A stretch of DNA of 64,000 nucleotides from Rhizobium sp. RU33A (GCF_900156055.1 NZ_FTMQ01000001.1:372001-436000), one strand, 5' to 3'. Numbered from the stretch's first letter, positions 39,581 to 49,990 are shown. Notes: a model not told the origin generated them from the letters alone. Numbers and translations are program-made.

Positions 39581-40347
39581 TGCCGCGCTTCCGGATGACT
39601 GTCGAATATGATGGATCGGCCTATGTCGGCTGGCAGCGCCAGGACAACGGCCATTCGATCCAGGCCGCTCTCGAACAGGCGATCCTGTCGCTGACCAGCG
39701 AGACGGTTGTCATCCGTGGCGCGGGCCGCACCGATTCCGGCGTCCACGCCATGGGCCAGGTCATCCATGCCGATCTGACGCGGGACTGGGTCCCGCACAA
39801 ACTGCGCAACGCGCTGAACGCTCATCTGGCCATGGCGTCGGAACAGGTCGCCGTAATCGACGTGCAGGCCGTGCCTGATGAGTTCGACGCCCGCTTCTCG
39901 GCACTTCGCCGGCATTACCTCTATCGCATCATCACCCGCCCGGCGCGCTTAGCGCTGGAGGACAAGCGTGCCTGGTGGGTGCCGAAGCCGCTCGATCACG
40001 AGGCCATGCATGCCGCGGCACAGCAGCTTGTCGGTCACCACGACTTCACCACCTTCCGCTCGGCCCATTGCCAGGCGAAGAGCCCAGTCCGCACGCTGGA
40101 CCGCCTGGATGTCACGCGCTCCGACAATCTCATCGAGATCCGCGCCACGGCCCAGAGCTTTCTGCACAATCAGATCCGGTCTTTCGCCGGCACGCTGAAG
40201 CTTGCCGGCGAGGCCAAGATGACACCGGCCGATGTGCGCGCTGCACTCGAAGCCCGTGACCGCGCCGCCTGCGGGCCGGTCGCGCCACCGGAAGGACTGT
40301 TCTTCATGGCTGTGGATTATCCCGGCGACGAGCCGTTCAGCGGCTGA
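39580..40347 (+). CDS. truA: tRNA pseudouridine synthase A
   Basis: Makes pseudouridine at positions 38-40 of tRNA anticodon arms. 255 residues with the catalytic Asp in [15 protein letters not shown] near residue 52 and family motifs [14 protein letters not shown] and [13 protein letters not shown]. One base overlap with fmt shows translational coupling. Convergent with the membrane-protein gene, 10 bases away. Confidence 0.97.
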   Translation: MPRFRMTVEYDGSAYVGWQRQDNGHSIQAALEQAILSLTSETVVIRGAGRTDSGVHAMGQVIHADLTRDWVPHKLRNALNAHLAMASEQVAVIDVQAVPDEFDARFSALRRHYLYRIITRPARLALEDKRAWWVPKPLDHEAMHAAAQQLVGHHDFTTFRSAHCQAKSPVRTLDRLDVTRSDNLIEIRATAQSFLHNQIRSFAGTLKLAGEAKMTPADVRAALEARDRAACGPVAPPEGLFFMAVDYPGDEPFSG

Positions 40348-40357
40348 GGCTCAAGGC

Positions 40358-40954
40358 TCAACCCGGATAGACACCGAGATAGCGTTCCAGCACCTCGGCA
40401 ATGATCATGGCGGGCACGAGCAGGATCATAACGATGGTCGAGACCATCAGCAACTGGTCGCCGACGATCATGCGTATGATGCGGAAGAGCGCCGCGATGA
40501 CGGTGATCATCAGCAGAAACCACAACAGCGCCACGAGGCCTGCCAGGCCCGGCAGGAACATCATCACCAGGACCAGCAAACTGTAGGAATAGGAGACCGG
40601 CAGAGCAAGCCAGTTGATCACGACCACCATGGACGCAAACTTCTCACCGATTCCGATAATCCACGAGAGGACCCCCAGCAGGATCAGCGGAAAGAGCCAG
40701 TTCGAGGCTTCGACCAGCGCGAGGCGGAAGAAGAAAAGTGCGCCCGTCTCCGTCCCCTCCGGCAGGCCCTGGAGATAGAGCAGCCGCCACCAGGCAAACG
40801 AGATCAGGATCGCGGGCAGCGCCCAGAGCACGGCCCAGAAAGAGCGCATCGCGCCCCGGTCGGTCAGGTCGAGATAGGAAAAGCCTGACGGATCCTGCTT
40901 GAACAGCAGCCAGAGGCCCCTGAGATAGAACTCGACCTCTTTAAGCGTCGGCAT
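40358..40954 (-). CDS. Uncharacterised integral membrane protein after dapE
   Basis: 198 residues with five or six hydrophobic helices (for example [18 protein letters not shown] and [20 protein letters not shown]) and a short soluble start, [20 protein letters not shown]. It begins inside dapE (14-base overlap), so it is translationally coupled to the last step of that operon. The helix pattern loosely resembles Yip1-type proteins, but no catalytic motif is seen and the function is unknown. The start at 40954 is chosen because longer frames read into dapE. Confidence 0.75.
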   Translation of the reverse strand: MPTLKEVEFYLRGLWLLFKQDPSGFSYLDLTDRGAMRSFWAVLWALPAILISFAWWRLLYLQGLPEGTETGALFFFRLALVEASNWLFPLILLGVLSWIIGIGEKFASMVVVINWLALPVSYSYSLLVLVMMFLPGLAGLVALLWFLLMITVIAALFRIIRMIVGDQLLMVSTIVMILLVPAMIIAEVLERYLGVYPG

Positions 40955-42134
40955 GGGCGAACCACTGTTCGATGAAGGTCTGGTAGATAACGGTGAGCGT
41001 TTCCAGATCCGAAACAGCAACCCTTTCGTCGACCATGTGCATGGTCTGTCCGACGAGGCCGAATTCGACCACCGGGCAATAATCCTTGATGAACCGCGCA
41101 TCCGATGTGCCGCCGGTCGTCGAGAGCTTCGGCGTCTTGCCCGTCACCGTCTCGATCGCACCCGACAGTGAGGCGATCAGCGCATTGTTGCGCGTCAGGA
41201 ACACATGGCTTGGCCGCTCCGACCAGACGATATCATAGCCGATCGCTGCACGACCCGGCCGCAGTTCTGGATCAACAGCGGCCTCATCGAGACGGCGGAT
41301 GATCTCGGCCTTGACGCTGTCGGCGGTCCAGACATCGTTGAAGCGGATGTTGAACTTGAAGCGCGCCGAAGCCGGAATGACGTTCGTTGCCGCATTGCCG
41401 ACGTCGACCGTGGTCACTTCGAGGTTGGACGGCTGAAAGTTCTCCGTGCCCTGATCGAAGGCCGGGAACATCAGGCTTTTCGCCAGCGACAACGCGCCGC
41501 GCACCGGATTGTCGGCGAGATGCGGATAGGCAGCGTGACCCTGCACACCCTTGACCGTCACGGTCCCGGAGACCGAACCACGCCGGCCGATCTTGATCAT
41601 GTCGCCGAGTGTATCGGGATTGGTCGGCTCGCCGACCAGGCAGGCATCCCAGCGCTCGCCGCGTGTCGCTGCCCATTCGAGCAACTTCACCGTGCCGTTG
41701 ACGGCAGGGCCTTCCTCGTCGCCGGTGATCAGCAGCGAGACCGAACCCTTAGGCGCCTTGCCGGCTTCGACCAGCCGCGCATAGGCGGCGATGAAGCAGG
41801 CGATCCCGCCCTTCATGTCGACCGCGCCACGACCATAGAGCATTCCGTCTCTGATATCGCCGGAGAAGGGGCCAGCGCTCCAGTCGCTTTCCGCACCGAC
41901 GGGCACGACATCGCTATGGCCGGCAAACATCAGATTCGGGCCATCCGATCCGGCCCTGGCATAGAGGTTCTCGATATCGGGCGTGCCCTCGTCCTTGGCG
42001 ACCATTCGATCGACCTTGAAGCCGAGAGGCGAAAGCAGGCCTTCAAGCACATCGAGCGCGCCGCCTTCGGCGGGCGTGACGGAGGGGCAGCGGATAAGGG
42101 CCTGGAGGACGTCGACGGGATTGCTAGCGGTCAT
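40941..42134 (-). CDS. dapE: Succinyl-diaminopimelate desuccinylase
   Basis: Zn-dependent M20 peptidase family enzyme of lysine and peptidoglycan-precursor synthesis: removes succinate from N-succinyl-LL-diaminopimelate. 397 residues. Metal-binding motifs are [12 protein letters not shown] (first His), [14 protein letters not shown] (bridging Asp) and [12 protein letters not shown] (Glu pair), with a dimerisation domain in the middle. The ATG at 42134 is preferred to a GTG at 42140. It follows dapD and the DUF805 gene on the same strand. Confidence 0.96.
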   Translation of the reverse strand: MTASNPVDVLQALIRCPSVTPAEGGALDVLEGLLSPLGFKVDRMVAKDEGTPDIENLYARAGSDGPNLMFAGHSDVVPVGAESDWSAGPFSGDIRDGMLYGRGAVDMKGGIACFIAAYARLVEAGKAPKGSVSLLITGDEEGPAVNGTVKLLEWAATRGERWDACLVGEPTNPDTLGDMIKIGRRGSVSGTVTVKGVQGHAAYPHLADNPVRGALSLAKSLMFPAFDQGTENFQPSNLEVTTVDVGNAATNVIPASARFKFNIRFNDVWTADSVKAEIIRRLDEAAVDPELRPGRAAIGYDIVWSERPSHVFLTRNNALIASLSGAIETVTGKTPKLSTTGGTSDARFIKDYCPVVEFGLVGQTMHMVDERVAVSDLETLTVIYQTFIEQWFAHADA

Positions 42135-42238
42135 GGACACTTTTACGGGATTTACCGCGGTCCGGTTCAGCCCGGCCGTCGGTGCCTTGAGAAGATGAGG
42201 CAGACTTAGCCGATCCGCCGGGGCCTGTCACCCACCGC

Positions 42239-42613
42239 TCACGACGAACGCATGTCGGTTCCCGGGCAGTAGCGGTTGTCGTCTTCGGCTGGTGGCCAGA
42301 CGCAGAGGACCAAGAAAAGGATCAGCGAAAACGCCGGCAACACCAGCAGGATGGATGCCATTCCCGGCATGCCGATGTCGTGCAGCCTCTTGGTGCCGAG
42401 CATCAGAAGGGACAGAAGCGAGAGGCTCGCAGTCGTCAGAAAGAGCGAAAACGAGCCGGGTGAAATATCGTCCGACCCCGTCACGAACGCGATGACAGCC
42501 GCGTTTGTCATCATCCAGAACAGCGTGCCGAGGATGAAGATACGCCGGCCGATGCGCCCGTCCCAAAGGAAGAGCGCCCAGCCGACGGTCGTCTCACGCC
42601 CCGGCTTAGTCAT
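42239..42613 (-). CDS. DUF805 membrane protein between dapD and dapE
   Basis: 124 residues, four hydrophobic segments and the family-typical start FLWDGRIGRRIFILG plus KRLHDIGMPG between helices two and three. DUF805 proteins (YhaH-like) are inner-membrane proteins of unknown function. Only six bases separate it from the dapD stop, so it belongs to the lysine operon in transcription, though a role in that pathway is not implied. Confidence 0.87.
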   Translation of the reverse strand: MTKPGRETTVGWALFLWDGRIGRRIFILGTLFWMMTNAAVIAFVTGSDDISPGSFSLFLTTASLSLLSLLMLGTKRLHDIGMPGMASILLVLPAFSLILFLVLCVWPPAEDDNRYCPGTDMRSS

Positions 42614-42619
42614 CAGGGC

Positions 42620-43480
42620 TCAGTCGCGCAGCAATTCGTTGATGCCCGTCTTCGAGCGAGTCTTCTCGTCGACGCGCTTGACTATGACAGCGCAGTAGAG
42701 ATGCGGCGCCGGTAGACCGTTGGCCATGACGGCATTGCCCGAGGGCATCGAGCCGGCAACGACGACGGAATAGGGCGGCACTTCGCCATACATCACTTCG
42801 CCGGTGGCACGATCGACGATCTTGGTCGACTTGCCAATGTAAACACCCATGCCGAGCACCGAGCCTTCGCGGATGATGCAGCCTTCGACGACCTCAGAGC
42901 GAGCGCCGATGAAGCAGTTATCCTCGATAATCGTCGGGCCCGCCTGCAGCGGCTCAAGCACGCCGCCGATGCCGACGCCGCCGGAAAGGTGAACATTGGC
43001 GCCGATCTGGGCGCAGGAGCCGACGGTCGCCCAGGTGTCGACCATGGAGTTTTCACCGACATAGGCGCCGAGATTGACGAAGGACGGCATCAGCACGACA
43101 CCCTTGGAAACATAAGCCGAGCGGCGAACGACGGCATTGGGTACGGCGCGGAAGCCGGCGGCGCGGAACTGGTTTTCGCCCCAGCCCTCAAACTTCGACG
43201 GCACCTTGTCCCACCAGGTCGAGGCGCCTGGGCCGCCCTTGACGACTTCCATGTCGTTCAGGCGGAAGGAGAGGAGCACGGCCTTCTTCAGCCACTGATG
43301 CACGGTCCAGCTGCCGTCTTCGCCGCGGGCTGCGACGCGCACCTTGCCGCTGTCCAGGAGGTTGAGCGCCGTTTCGACGGCATCGCGGATCTCGCCCGTG
43401 GTGGTGGTCGAAACCGTATCGCGGTTGTCGAAAGCCGCTTCGATGACGTGTTCGAGCTGGGTGAGATCGGAGGCGCTCAT
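42620..43480 (-). CDS. dapD: Tetrahydrodipicolinate N-succinyltransferase
   Basis: Transfers succinyl from CoA to tetrahydrodipicolinate, the step two before dapE. 286 residues with a left-handed beta-helix of hexapeptide repeats ([40 protein letters not shown]) and the conserved [18 protein letters not shown] turn. First gene of the leftward dap block. Confidence 0.97.
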   Translation of the reverse strand: MSASDLTQLEHVIEAAFDNRDTVSTTTTGEIRDAVETALNLLDSGKVRVAARGEDGSWTVHQWLKKAVLLSFRLNDMEVVKGGPGASTWWDKVPSKFEGWGENQFRAAGFRAVPNAVVRRSAYVSKGVVLMPSFVNLGAYVGENSMVDTWATVGSCAQIGANVHLSGGVGIGGVLEPLQAGPTIIEDNCFIGARSEVVEGCIIREGSVLGMGVYIGKSTKIVDRATGEVMYGEVPPYSVVVAGSMPSGNAVMANGLPAPHLYCAVIVKRVDEKTRSKTGINELLRD

Positions 43481-43618
43481 CTGAATTCCTTAAACTTCGT
43501 TGACTACGGTGGGGATGGAAACGATCAGGATCTGATCGAAAATTCGCGCAAAGCTCTAGCGCATAAAGGGCTGGAAGAAAACAGCCGCAGGAGCTCTGCG
43601 TTTTGGAAAGGAAGAGGC

Positions 43619-44497
43619 ATGGCACAGTTGAAAAACGGCAAGCACAGGCGGAAGGACGGATCCTGGGATCCGCTGAAGGATAGCTCGACCGACAAGCAGA
43701 CGGCTGAGGTTATTCCGCGCACGCCGCAGTCGGCATCTTCTTCCTACACCCTGGCCTATGTCGATGACGAATTCCTCTGCCGCGAGGAGCTTCGACCGGT
43801 GCGTCTGCAGCTCGAATTGCTGAAGACGGAAATGATCCTCACCGAACGAAACATCAAGTCGACGGTCGTCATGTTCGGCGGCGCGCGCATCCCCGCGCCC
43901 GGCGAAGCTGCCTGGGCGGCAAAAAACGATATCCAGAAGAAGAACCTCGAGAACGCCTCGATCTACTACGAGGAAGCCCGCAAGTTTGCTCAGCTCTGCT
44001 CTCAGCAGGCGCAACACAGCGGTTATCAGGAATATGTGGTCGTGACCGGCGGCGGACCCGGTGTCATGGAAGCTGGCAATCGCGGTGCTCAGGAGGTCGG
44101 CGCGCCCTCGATCGGCCTCAACATCGTCCTGCCGCACGAGCAGGCGCCGAACCCCTATGTCACGCCCGAACTCAGCTTCAACTTCCACTATTTCGCCATC
44201 CGCAAGATGCATTTCCTGATGCGCGCCAAGGCGATCACCATCTTTCCAGGCGGCTTCGGCACGTTGGACGAGTTTTTCGAGACGATCACGCTGATCCAGA
44301 CCAAGCGCATGGCGCCGATCCCGCTGATCCTATTCTCCCGCGCCTTCTGGGAGGACATCGTCAATTTCGAGGCGCTCGCAGCCTTTGGCACGATCGCACC
44401 GGACGATCTCAAGCTTTTCCAGTTCGCCGAAACGGCCGAAGATGCCTGGAAGATCATCGCTGATTTCTACGACCTGAACGACGAAGCGGCCCCGTAA
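43619..44497 (+). CDS. LOG-family (TIGR00730) nucleotide hydrolase
   Basis: 292 residues in a Rossmann-like fold. Family signatures: VVTGGGPGVMEAGNRGA near residue 140 and PGGFGTLDEFFETI near 210, the phosphoribohydrolase site of LOG proteins. Members cleave nucleoside 5'-monophosphates (including cytokinin ribotides) to base and ribose-5-phosphate. The 60-residue N-terminal extension before the fold is longer than in plant-type LOG. Clear AGGAAGAGG ribosome site fixes the ATG at 43619; a longer frame antisense to dapD is not used. Confidence 0.92.
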   Translation: MAQLKNGKHRRKDGSWDPLKDSSTDKQTAEVIPRTPQSASSSYTLAYVDDEFLCREELRPVRLQLELLKTEMILTERNIKSTVVMFGGARIPAPGEAAWAAKNDIQKKNLENASIYYEEARKFAQLCSQQAQHSGYQEYVVVTGGGPGVMEAGNRGAQEVGAPSIGLNIVLPHEQAPNPYVTPELSFNFHYFAIRKMHFLMRAKAITIFPGGFGTLDEFFETITLIQTKRMAPIPLILFSRAFWEDIVNFEALAAFGTIAPDDLKLFQFAETAEDAWKIIADFYDLNDEAAP

Positions 44498-44513
44498 AGG
44501 GCCGCCCGCTTTT
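44486..44513 (+). terminator. Terminator after the LOG gene
   Basis: Stem GCGGCCC (44486-44492)/GGGCCGC (44499-44505) encloses the stop codon; CCGCTTTT follows. A second small hairpin (CTGATC-TTCC-GATCAG, 44525-44540) marks the end of the convergent EF-hand gene. Confidence 0.75.
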
Positions 44514-44537
44514 CCCAATAGTCTGCTGATCTTCCGA

Positions 44538-45224
44538 TCAGCGCATCATGACCGGCCGCTTCGGCATGTCGTCGGCGCTGATGAAGCCGTCCTTGTTGCG
44601 GTCCATCCGGGTGAACATCCGGTCGGCCATGGCGGTTGCTTCCGCCTGGCTGATCTGGCCGTTCTCGTCGGTATCGGCCACCCGCATCATCCGGCCGGGA
44701 CCGCCCATGCCGCGATCGCGCCCTTCGCCACGCTCGGCACGTTCGTTGTGCCAGCCGTGGCGCTTGCCGTGCGGGCCCTTGCCCTCACCACGCGGACCGT
44801 CACCCTTCATCGCCTGCTCCTGGGGTGCATCACCTGGGGCACCTGGGGGCGGGGTTGGCGCATCGGCTCTGGCTGCTTCGCGTGCCGCCTGGCGCTCGGC
44901 GCGCATGGCCTCACGGGTTGCCTTGTTCTCTTCGCGCATCGCTTCGCGGTGCTGGCGCATCTCTCCAGGGGTCAGCACGCCGTCCTTGTCGGCATCGATG
45001 GCGGTGAACATTGCGGTGCCCGCAGCCGTTGCCTCTTCCTTGCTGATCTTGCCGTCCTTGTTGGTGTCGTGCTGCTGCAGCATCTGCACGAACATCACTT
45101 CCGGACCGCCACGACCAGGGCCGCCACGGCGCTCGCCGCGGTCCTGCGCAAAGGCGCCGCCGGCGGTGGTGCCGATGAGGAGGGAGGCTGCCACGGCGGC
45201 CAGCGTCAGGGTCTTGCCGTTCAT
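44538..45224 (-). CDS. Exported EF-hand protein
   Basis: 228 residues. A signal peptide (about 1-26, ending GGAFA) directs export. Four EF-hand loops form two pairs: DTNKDGKISKEE near 51 and DADKDGVLTPGE near 77, then DTDENGQISQAE near 187 and DRNKDGFISADD near 211. Between the pairs is a Arg/Glu/Ala-rich helix and a Gly/Pro/His-rich linker. The acidic positions expected for Ca2+ binding are intact. Likely a periplasmic Ca2+ binder; the partner is unknown. Confidence 0.9.
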   Translation of the reverse strand: MNGKTLTLAAVAASLLIGTTAGGAFAQDRGERRGGPGRGGPEVMFVQMLQQHDTNKDGKISKEEATAAGTAMFTAIDADKDGVLTPGEMRQHREAMREENKATREAMRAERQAAREAARADAPTPPPGAPGDAPQEQAMKGDGPRGEGKGPHGKRHGWHNERAERGEGRDRGMGGPGRMMRVADTDENGQISQAEATAMADRMFTRMDRNKDGFISADDMPKRPVMMR

Positions 45225-45332
45225 TCGGTTATCCTTTCGAGTGTCTGCTTCGATGGGATAACCGTAGCGGTGGCAAGGCTCAGGCCCTACTTAACTCTCG
45301 GTAAGCTGCATGAAACTTTCGTAAGCTTGAGC

Positions 45333-46055
45333 TCACGCTGCATCGGAGAGCAGCCGCTGCAGGAAGGTCGTGAGATCGTCAGTGAGGTAGTCGACGATAT
45401 CGGCATCGATATGCTCGACCCGCTCCCAGGTCTCAAGGATGGCGGTGTCGAGATTGCGGGGCACGAGCAGCACCGTCTTCATGCCGAGTGCCTTCGGCAC
45501 CATCAGATTGCGCGGCAGGTCCTCGAACATCGCGGCATGTTTCGTGTCGATCCGGTTGAGGCTGGCGAACTTGTCATAAGTTGCACCTGCCGGCTTCGGC
45601 ACATAGTCTGCAGCGACGATGTCGAAGATGTCGTCAAAATGGTCGAGGATGCCCAGCGCCCGGGCCGCATCCTCAGCATGCGCCACTGTGCCATTGGTGA
45701 AAATGAACTTTCGCCCCGGCAGCCGCTTGATCGCTTCTCCCAGAGCTTCGTCGGGAAGTAGCGCCGAGTAATCGATCGCATGCGCCCTCTCGAGAAAGGC
45801 GTTCGGATCGACCTTGTGATGCAGCATCAGCCCGGCAAGCGTCGTACCGTGTTCATGGTAGTAGCGCTTCTGCAGCAGTTTCGCCTCGGCCGGCTCCATC
45901 TGCAGGAGCTCGGCCACGAAACCCGTCATGTTCGTGTCGATCTGCGCGAAGAGGTTGATGTGATGCGGGTAGAGCGTGTTGTCGAGGTCGAAGACCCAGT
46001 CGCGCACATGGGAAAAATCGGCGGGCGAGGGGATCTTGGCTGGCGTGTTCATCAT
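45333..46055 (-). CDS. HAD-family pyrimidine 5'-nucleotidase
   Basis: 240 residues. HAD motif I is VFDLDNTLYPHH with both Asp near residues 23-25, motif II is FIFTNGT near 118, motif III falls at KPAG near 154 and motif IV at MFEDLPRNL near 178. DLDNTLYP and the overall length match the pyrimidine 5'-nucleotidase subfamily (SDT1-like), which dephosphorylates UMP or CMP. In S. meliloti the same gene type, as I recall, neighbours argB and dapD. Confidence 0.9.
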   Translation of the reverse strand: MMNTPAKIPSPADFSHVRDWVFDLDNTLYPHHINLFAQIDTNMTGFVAELLQMEPAEAKLLQKRYYHEHGTTLAGLMLHHKVDPNAFLERAHAIDYSALLPDEALGEAIKRLPGRKFIFTNGTVAHAEDAARALGILDHFDDIFDIVAADYVPKPAGATYDKFASLNRIDTKHAAMFEDLPRNLMVPKALGMKTVLLVPRNLDTAILETWERVEHIDADIVDYLTDDLTTFLQRLLSDAA

Positions 46056-46370
46056 GTCCTCTTGGGCAGTGCGAAAGGCCTGACGACATCAGGCGCGTTG
46101 CCTCTAATTAGCATTGGTCGCCGCTTCGGGAAGTGTTATCTCGGAAAGATGGGAAAGAAGATGTCGATTTCGGCGATGGAACGGGTCGTGGTCCTGCAGG
46201 ACCGCAAGCGCCTTCCTGCGCGCTTCCATCCGGTGAGCTCAGGCACGATTCGCCAGCGTCAGGCGTGAGCCGCAGGACCTGAGGCATAAGCCCAGGTCGA
46301 ATCGCCACTCTTTCCAATCTCCTGCCGCAAGCCGACATCCCCGCGCTGCGGCTCTTCTGGACGCTCTCCC
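46056..46370. other. 315-base intergenic region
   Basis: Divergent promoters for the nucleotidase (left) and a DMT transporter (right) must lie here. A 39-codon frame at 46149-46268 (MGKKMSISAMERVVVLQDRK...) has a GGGAAAG before its second ATG at 46161; I cannot tell whether it is translated. No RNA gene, repeat or clear promoter hexamers were seen. Confidence 0.4.
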
Positions 46371-47285
46371 ATGGAACTTTGGGCCCTCATCACGGTTGGC
46401 AGCGCCTTCCTGCAAAATCTGCGCTCTACGCTGCAAAAACACCTGAAAGGCCGGATGGGCACGACGGGGGCAACCTTCGTCCGCTTCGGCTTCGGCCTGC
46501 CCTTCGCCTTCCTCTATCTCGCCATCCTGCATCTCGGCCTCGGCCGTTCGCTGCCGGTGCCAGGTGCGACCTTCGCGATCTGGGCGGTCATCGGGGCGCT
46601 CGCGCAGATCACGGCGACTTTCCTGCTGGTGCACCTTTTCTCCTTCCGCAACTTCGCCGTCGGCACCGCCTATTCGCGCACTGAACCGGCCCAGGCTGCA
46701 CTGCTGGCGCTGATCCTCTTCGGCGAGACAATCGGCCTTGGCACCGCAGCGGCCATCTTCGTCTCCATCCTTGGCGTCATGCTGATCTCGGTGGCCCGCA
46801 CGACCTTCACACCCTTGAGCATCGTCACCTCGGTCACCAGTCGCACCGCGCTGATCGGCCTCGCCTCCGGTTTCTTCTTCGGCGTCTCCGCGACCGCCTA
46901 TCGCACCGCCTCACTGTCGCTTGCCCCGAGCCTGCCCGCACCGGATGCTATGGTGCAGGCGGGCTACACGCTCTGCGTCGTCATCACCATCCAGACGCTG
47001 TCGATGTTTCTCTGGATGGCCTGGCGCGACCGCGCCGAACTCTCACGGGTCCGGGCCGCCTGGAAAGTTAGCGCCCTCGTGGGCTTCGTTGGCGCCACGG
47101 CCTCCTTCGGCTGGTTCACGGCGATGACGCTGCAGCAGGTGGCGGTTGTCAAGGCGCTCGCCCAGGTCGAGATGCTGTTCACCTTTGCGTCGTCGGTACT
47201 GTTTTTCAAGGAGAGGATCAACCGGTTGGAGATTGCGGGATGCGTGCTGATTGTCGCCGGGGTGCTGTTGTTGGTGCTGGTATGA
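46371..47285 (+). CDS. EamA/DMT-family transporter
   Basis: 304 residues, about ten hydrophobic helices in two five-helix repeats (first ending near LISVARTTF, second starting RTALIGLASGFFFGV). The last helix pair has the family-typical FKERINRLEIAGCVLIVAGV. Drug/metabolite-superfamily members export amino acids, nucleotides or drugs; the substrate is unknown. It stands alone, followed by a palindromic repeat. Confidence 0.88.
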   Translation: MELWALITVGSAFLQNLRSTLQKHLKGRMGTTGATFVRFGFGLPFAFLYLAILHLGLGRSLPVPGATFAIWAVIGALAQITATFLLVHLFSFRNFAVGTAYSRTEPAQAALLALILFGETIGLGTAAAIFVSILGVMLISVARTTFTPLSIVTSVTSRTALIGLASGFFFGVSATAYRTASLSLAPSLPAPDAMVQAGYTLCVVITIQTLSMFLWMAWRDRAELSRVRAAWKVSALVGFVGATASFGWFTAMTLQQVAVVKALAQVEMLFTFASSVLFFKERINRLEIAGCVLIVAGVLLLVLV

Positions 47286-47295
47286 GGCGGCGACA

Positions 47296-47377
47296 CCCCT
47301 CTCCCCTTGTGGGAGAGGTTACAAAATCGAGGGCTTAGCTCGATCAGGGCTAAACCTCAGATTTTGTTGGTGAGGGG
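47296..47377. repeat. Palindromic intergenic repeat, copy 2
   Basis: CCCCTC (47296-47301) to GAGGGG (47372-47377) with inner arms ACAAAATC/GATTTTGT (47321-47328/47360-47367) and GCTTAGC/GCTAAAC-like segments round a short loop. As RNA it would form one long imperfect hairpin. Ends resemble copy 1 near 2297. More C/G-rich dyads continue to about 47480 (TAGGCG...CGCCTA, CCCCACCTAGGGGG). Confidence 0.6.
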
Positions 47378-47578
47378 ATCGGTTCCGTTGCCACGACATC
47401 AGGGACCCACTCACTTACGATTTCTGATGTTTAGGCGGCTTACGCTCGCCTACCCCACCTAGGGGGAGATGGGACCGCACGCCCACCTCACCATGACGGA
47501 CACCCTTGCCCAGTTGCGACCCATCCCGCTGCGCGATACACCGGACGGCACAAGCGCGCCGAGGGCGGGGAGACAAAA

Positions 47579-49075
47579 GTGCACACCAAGACACCCGCGT
47601 CACCAACGATCAGCGCCGACGCGTCGCATCCATACCCCAAGCGCTGGACGGCTCTGGCGGTCATGATGCTGGCGAACTTCATGAACCTGCTTGATGTCAC
47701 CATCGTCAATGTCGCGCTGCCGAGCCTTCAGTCGGAGCTTGGCGCGACCTCGAGCCAGATCGAATGGGTGGTGGCCGGCTATGTGCTCGTCTTCGCGCTC
47801 GGGCTTTTGCCGTTTGGCCGGCTCGGCGATGTCCGGGGTAAGAAGCAGGTTTTTCTCGTCGGTGTGGCGGCCTTCACTATCGCCTCGCTGCTGTGCGGCC
47901 TGGCGCCTGACATCGGCTGGCTGGTTGCCGCACGCCTGCTGCAGGGTGCGGGCGCTGCGGTGATGACGCCACAAGTGCTCGCCATCGCTCAGATGATGTT
48001 TCCGCCGAAGGAGCGGGCGGCGGCCTTTTCGCTCTTCGGCCTGAGCGCTGGCCTGGCTGCCGTATCCGGTCCGATCCTGGGCGGCTGGCTGATTGCGCTC
48101 GACCTCTTTGATCTCGGCTGGCGGCCGATCTTCCTCATCAATATCCCGGTCGGCATCATGACGATCCTGCTTGGCTGGCGGCTTATTCCGGCACTTCCGC
48201 CGAAGCCTGGCCTGAAGAACGATTTCGGCGGTATCCTGCTTGCGGCCGCGACAATCTTTTGCGTGATCTTCCCGCTGATCGAGGGGCGTGGTTTCGGCTG
48301 GCCTGTCTGGTGTTTCGTCATGCTGGGCTTGGCCATACCCTTCGGCCTCGCCTTCGCTCTCTGGGAACGTCGCCAGCACCGTTTGAAGGCACCGGAACTC
48401 CTGCCCGTCGCGCTGATGAAAAACCGCAACTATGTCATCGGCTCGCTGATGACTGCGACCTTCTTCTCGACGCTTCCCGGATTCTTCCTGATCTTCGCGA
48501 TGTTCCTGCAGCAGGGTTATGGCCTCACTCCGTTGCAGTCGGGCATGACCACCGTGCCCTTCTCCGTCGGCATCTTCATCGCTTCGTTGATTTCAGGCCG
48601 CCTCGGCAGTATTGCGCCGCGCATCCGTGTGGTTGTCGGTGTCGTCATGGTGGTGATCGGCATGGGACTGTTGCGGAGCGAGATCCAGACTGTAGGGGAC
48701 AGCATCGACCGCATGGCGCTCCTGCCTTGGTTCCTCCTAAGTGGCCTTGGCATGGGGATCGCGATTGCGCCGATGTTCCAGCTGGTGCTGGCGGGTGTGC
48801 CGCCGCAGGACGCGGGCGGTGGATCGGGCGCGCTTCAAGCGATCCAGCAGGTCGGAAGCGCGCTCGGCATCGCCATCGTCAGCGAGATCTTCTTTTCCGA
48901 TCTGGCGCGCAATGCCGCGGCAGGAATGACCGGGAAAGACGTCTATACCGAGGGCATGGCACTCGGGCTGATCTACAACTTCGTCGCCTATGCGATCGTG
49001 CTGGTCGCGGTTCTGTCGATGCGAACGGTGACGCCGGCAAGCGAGACGCTGGGAAGGCCGCTGCCGATCGAGTGA
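47579..49075 (+). CDS. MFS multidrug efflux transporter, DHA2 (EmrB/QacA) type
   Basis: 498 residues, about 14 hydrophobic helices. First-helix signature LANFMNLLDVTIVNVALPSL with the conserved Asp, motif A GRLGDVRGKKQVF, and motif C-like AGLAAVSGPILGGWL place it among 14-helix proton antiporters. The GTG at 47579 puts about 27 residues before helix one. No membrane-fusion partner or regulator is adjacent, so the substrate is unknown. The end is convergent with argB, 27 bases away. Confidence 0.9.
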   Translation: MHTKTPASPTISADASHPYPKRWTALAVMMLANFMNLLDVTIVNVALPSLQSELGATSSQIEWVVAGYVLVFALGLLPFGRLGDVRGKKQVFLVGVAAFTIASLLCGLAPDIGWLVAARLLQGAGAAVMTPQVLAIAQMMFPPKERAAAFSLFGLSAGLAAVSGPILGGWLIALDLFDLGWRPIFLINIPVGIMTILLGWRLIPALPPKPGLKNDFGGILLAAATIFCVIFPLIEGRGFGWPVWCFVMLGLAIPFGLAFALWERRQHRLKAPELLPVALMKNRNYVIGSLMTATFFSTLPGFFLIFAMFLQQGYGLTPLQSGMTTVPFSVGIFIASLISGRLGSIAPRIRVVVGVVMVVIGMGLLRSEIQTVGDSIDRMALLPWFLLSGLGMGIAIAPMFQLVLAGVPPQDAGGGSGALQAIQQVGSALGIAIVSEIFFSDLARNAAAGMTGKDVYTEGMALGLIYNFVAYAIVLVAVLSMRTVTPASETLGRPLPIE

Positions 49076-49102
49076 CCGGCAGCAGGCTCACATGTCGGCG
49101 TC

Positions 49103-49990
49103 TCAGGGAACGAGAAGCGTGCCGGCACCCGTCTCGGTGAAGAGTTCGAGCAGAACAGAATGGGCGGTCTTGCCGTTGAGGATGACGACGCCCTGAACGC
49201 CCGCCTGGATGGCTTCGATGCAGGTCTCAACCTTCGGGATCATGCCGCCGGAAATCGTGCCGTCCTTGATCAGCGCATGGGCTTCAGCGACCGACAATTC
49301 CTTGATCAACTTGCCATCTTTGTCGAGCACGCCCGGCACGTCGGTGAGGAAGAGCAGGCGCGAGGCATTGAGGGCGCCGGCAATGGCACCGGCAAAGGTA
49401 TCGGCGTTGATGTTGTAGGTCGCGCCGTCACGGCCGGGAGCAACAGGTGCGATGACCGGGATCATCTCGGAGCGGGCGAGCAGGTCGAGCAGTGTCCGGT
49501 CGACTTCGACGACATCACCGACGAAGCCGAGATCGAGCACGCGCTCGATATTGCTGTCGGGATCACGGACCTTCTTCTGCGCCTTCTCAGCAAAGACCAT
49601 GTTGCCGTCTTTGCCGCACAGACCGATCGCCCATTCGCCAGTCTGGTTGATCAGCGCGACGATTTCCTTATTGATCGAACCGGCGAGCACCATCTCGACG
49701 ATCTCGACGGTCTTCTGGTCAGTGACGCGAAGACCGTTCTCGAAGCGTGATTCGATCCCCATACGGGCAAGCATCGCGCCGATCTGCGGACCGCCGCCAT
49801 GCACGACGATCGGGTTGACGCCGGACTGCTTCAGAAGCGCGATATCGGCGGCGAAGGCCTTGCCGAGCTCGGGATTGCCCATGGCATGGCCGCCATATTT
49901 GACCACTATGGTTTTGTTCTCGTAACGCTGCATAAAGGGCAGCGCCTGGACGAGAAGGCGGGCCTGCATTTCGCTTTCGGTCGATGTCAT
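49103..49990 (-). CDS. argB: N-acetylglutamate kinase
   Basis: Second step of arginine synthesis. 295 residues from the ATG at 49990, which has GAGG before it; a longer frame to 50104 is unconserved. Motifs: [10 protein letters not shown] near residue 30, [13 protein letters not shown] near 63, and [13 protein letters not shown] near 240. The N-terminal helix is the arginine-sensing, hexamer-forming type found in feedback-inhibited enzymes. It diverges from the ECF sigma gene. Confidence 0.97.
   Translation of the reverse strand: MTSTESEMQARLLVQALPFMQRYENKTIVVKYGGHAMGNPELGKAFAADIALLKQSGVNPIVVHGGGPQIGAMLARMGIESRFENGLRVTDQKTVEIVEMVLAGSINKEIVALINQTGEWAIGLCGKDGNMVFAEKAQKKVRDPDSNIERVLDLGFVGDVVEVDRTLLDLLARSEMIPVIAPVAPGRDGATYNINADTFAGAIAGALNASRLLFLTDVPGVLDKDGKLIKELSVAEAHALIKDGTISGGMIPKVETCIEAIQAGVQGVVILNGKTAHSVLLELFTETGAGTLLVP

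Noticed and set aside
42989-43618. Upstream extension of the LOG-family frame
   Set aside because: It lies antisense to dapD and precedes a strong ribosome site with the normal ATG at 43619.
46149-46268. 39-codon frame MGKKMSISAMERV...
   Set aside because: The ribosome site is weak, no family is recognised and base composition fits non-coding spacer. It is mentioned under the intergenic entry but not claimed as a gene.
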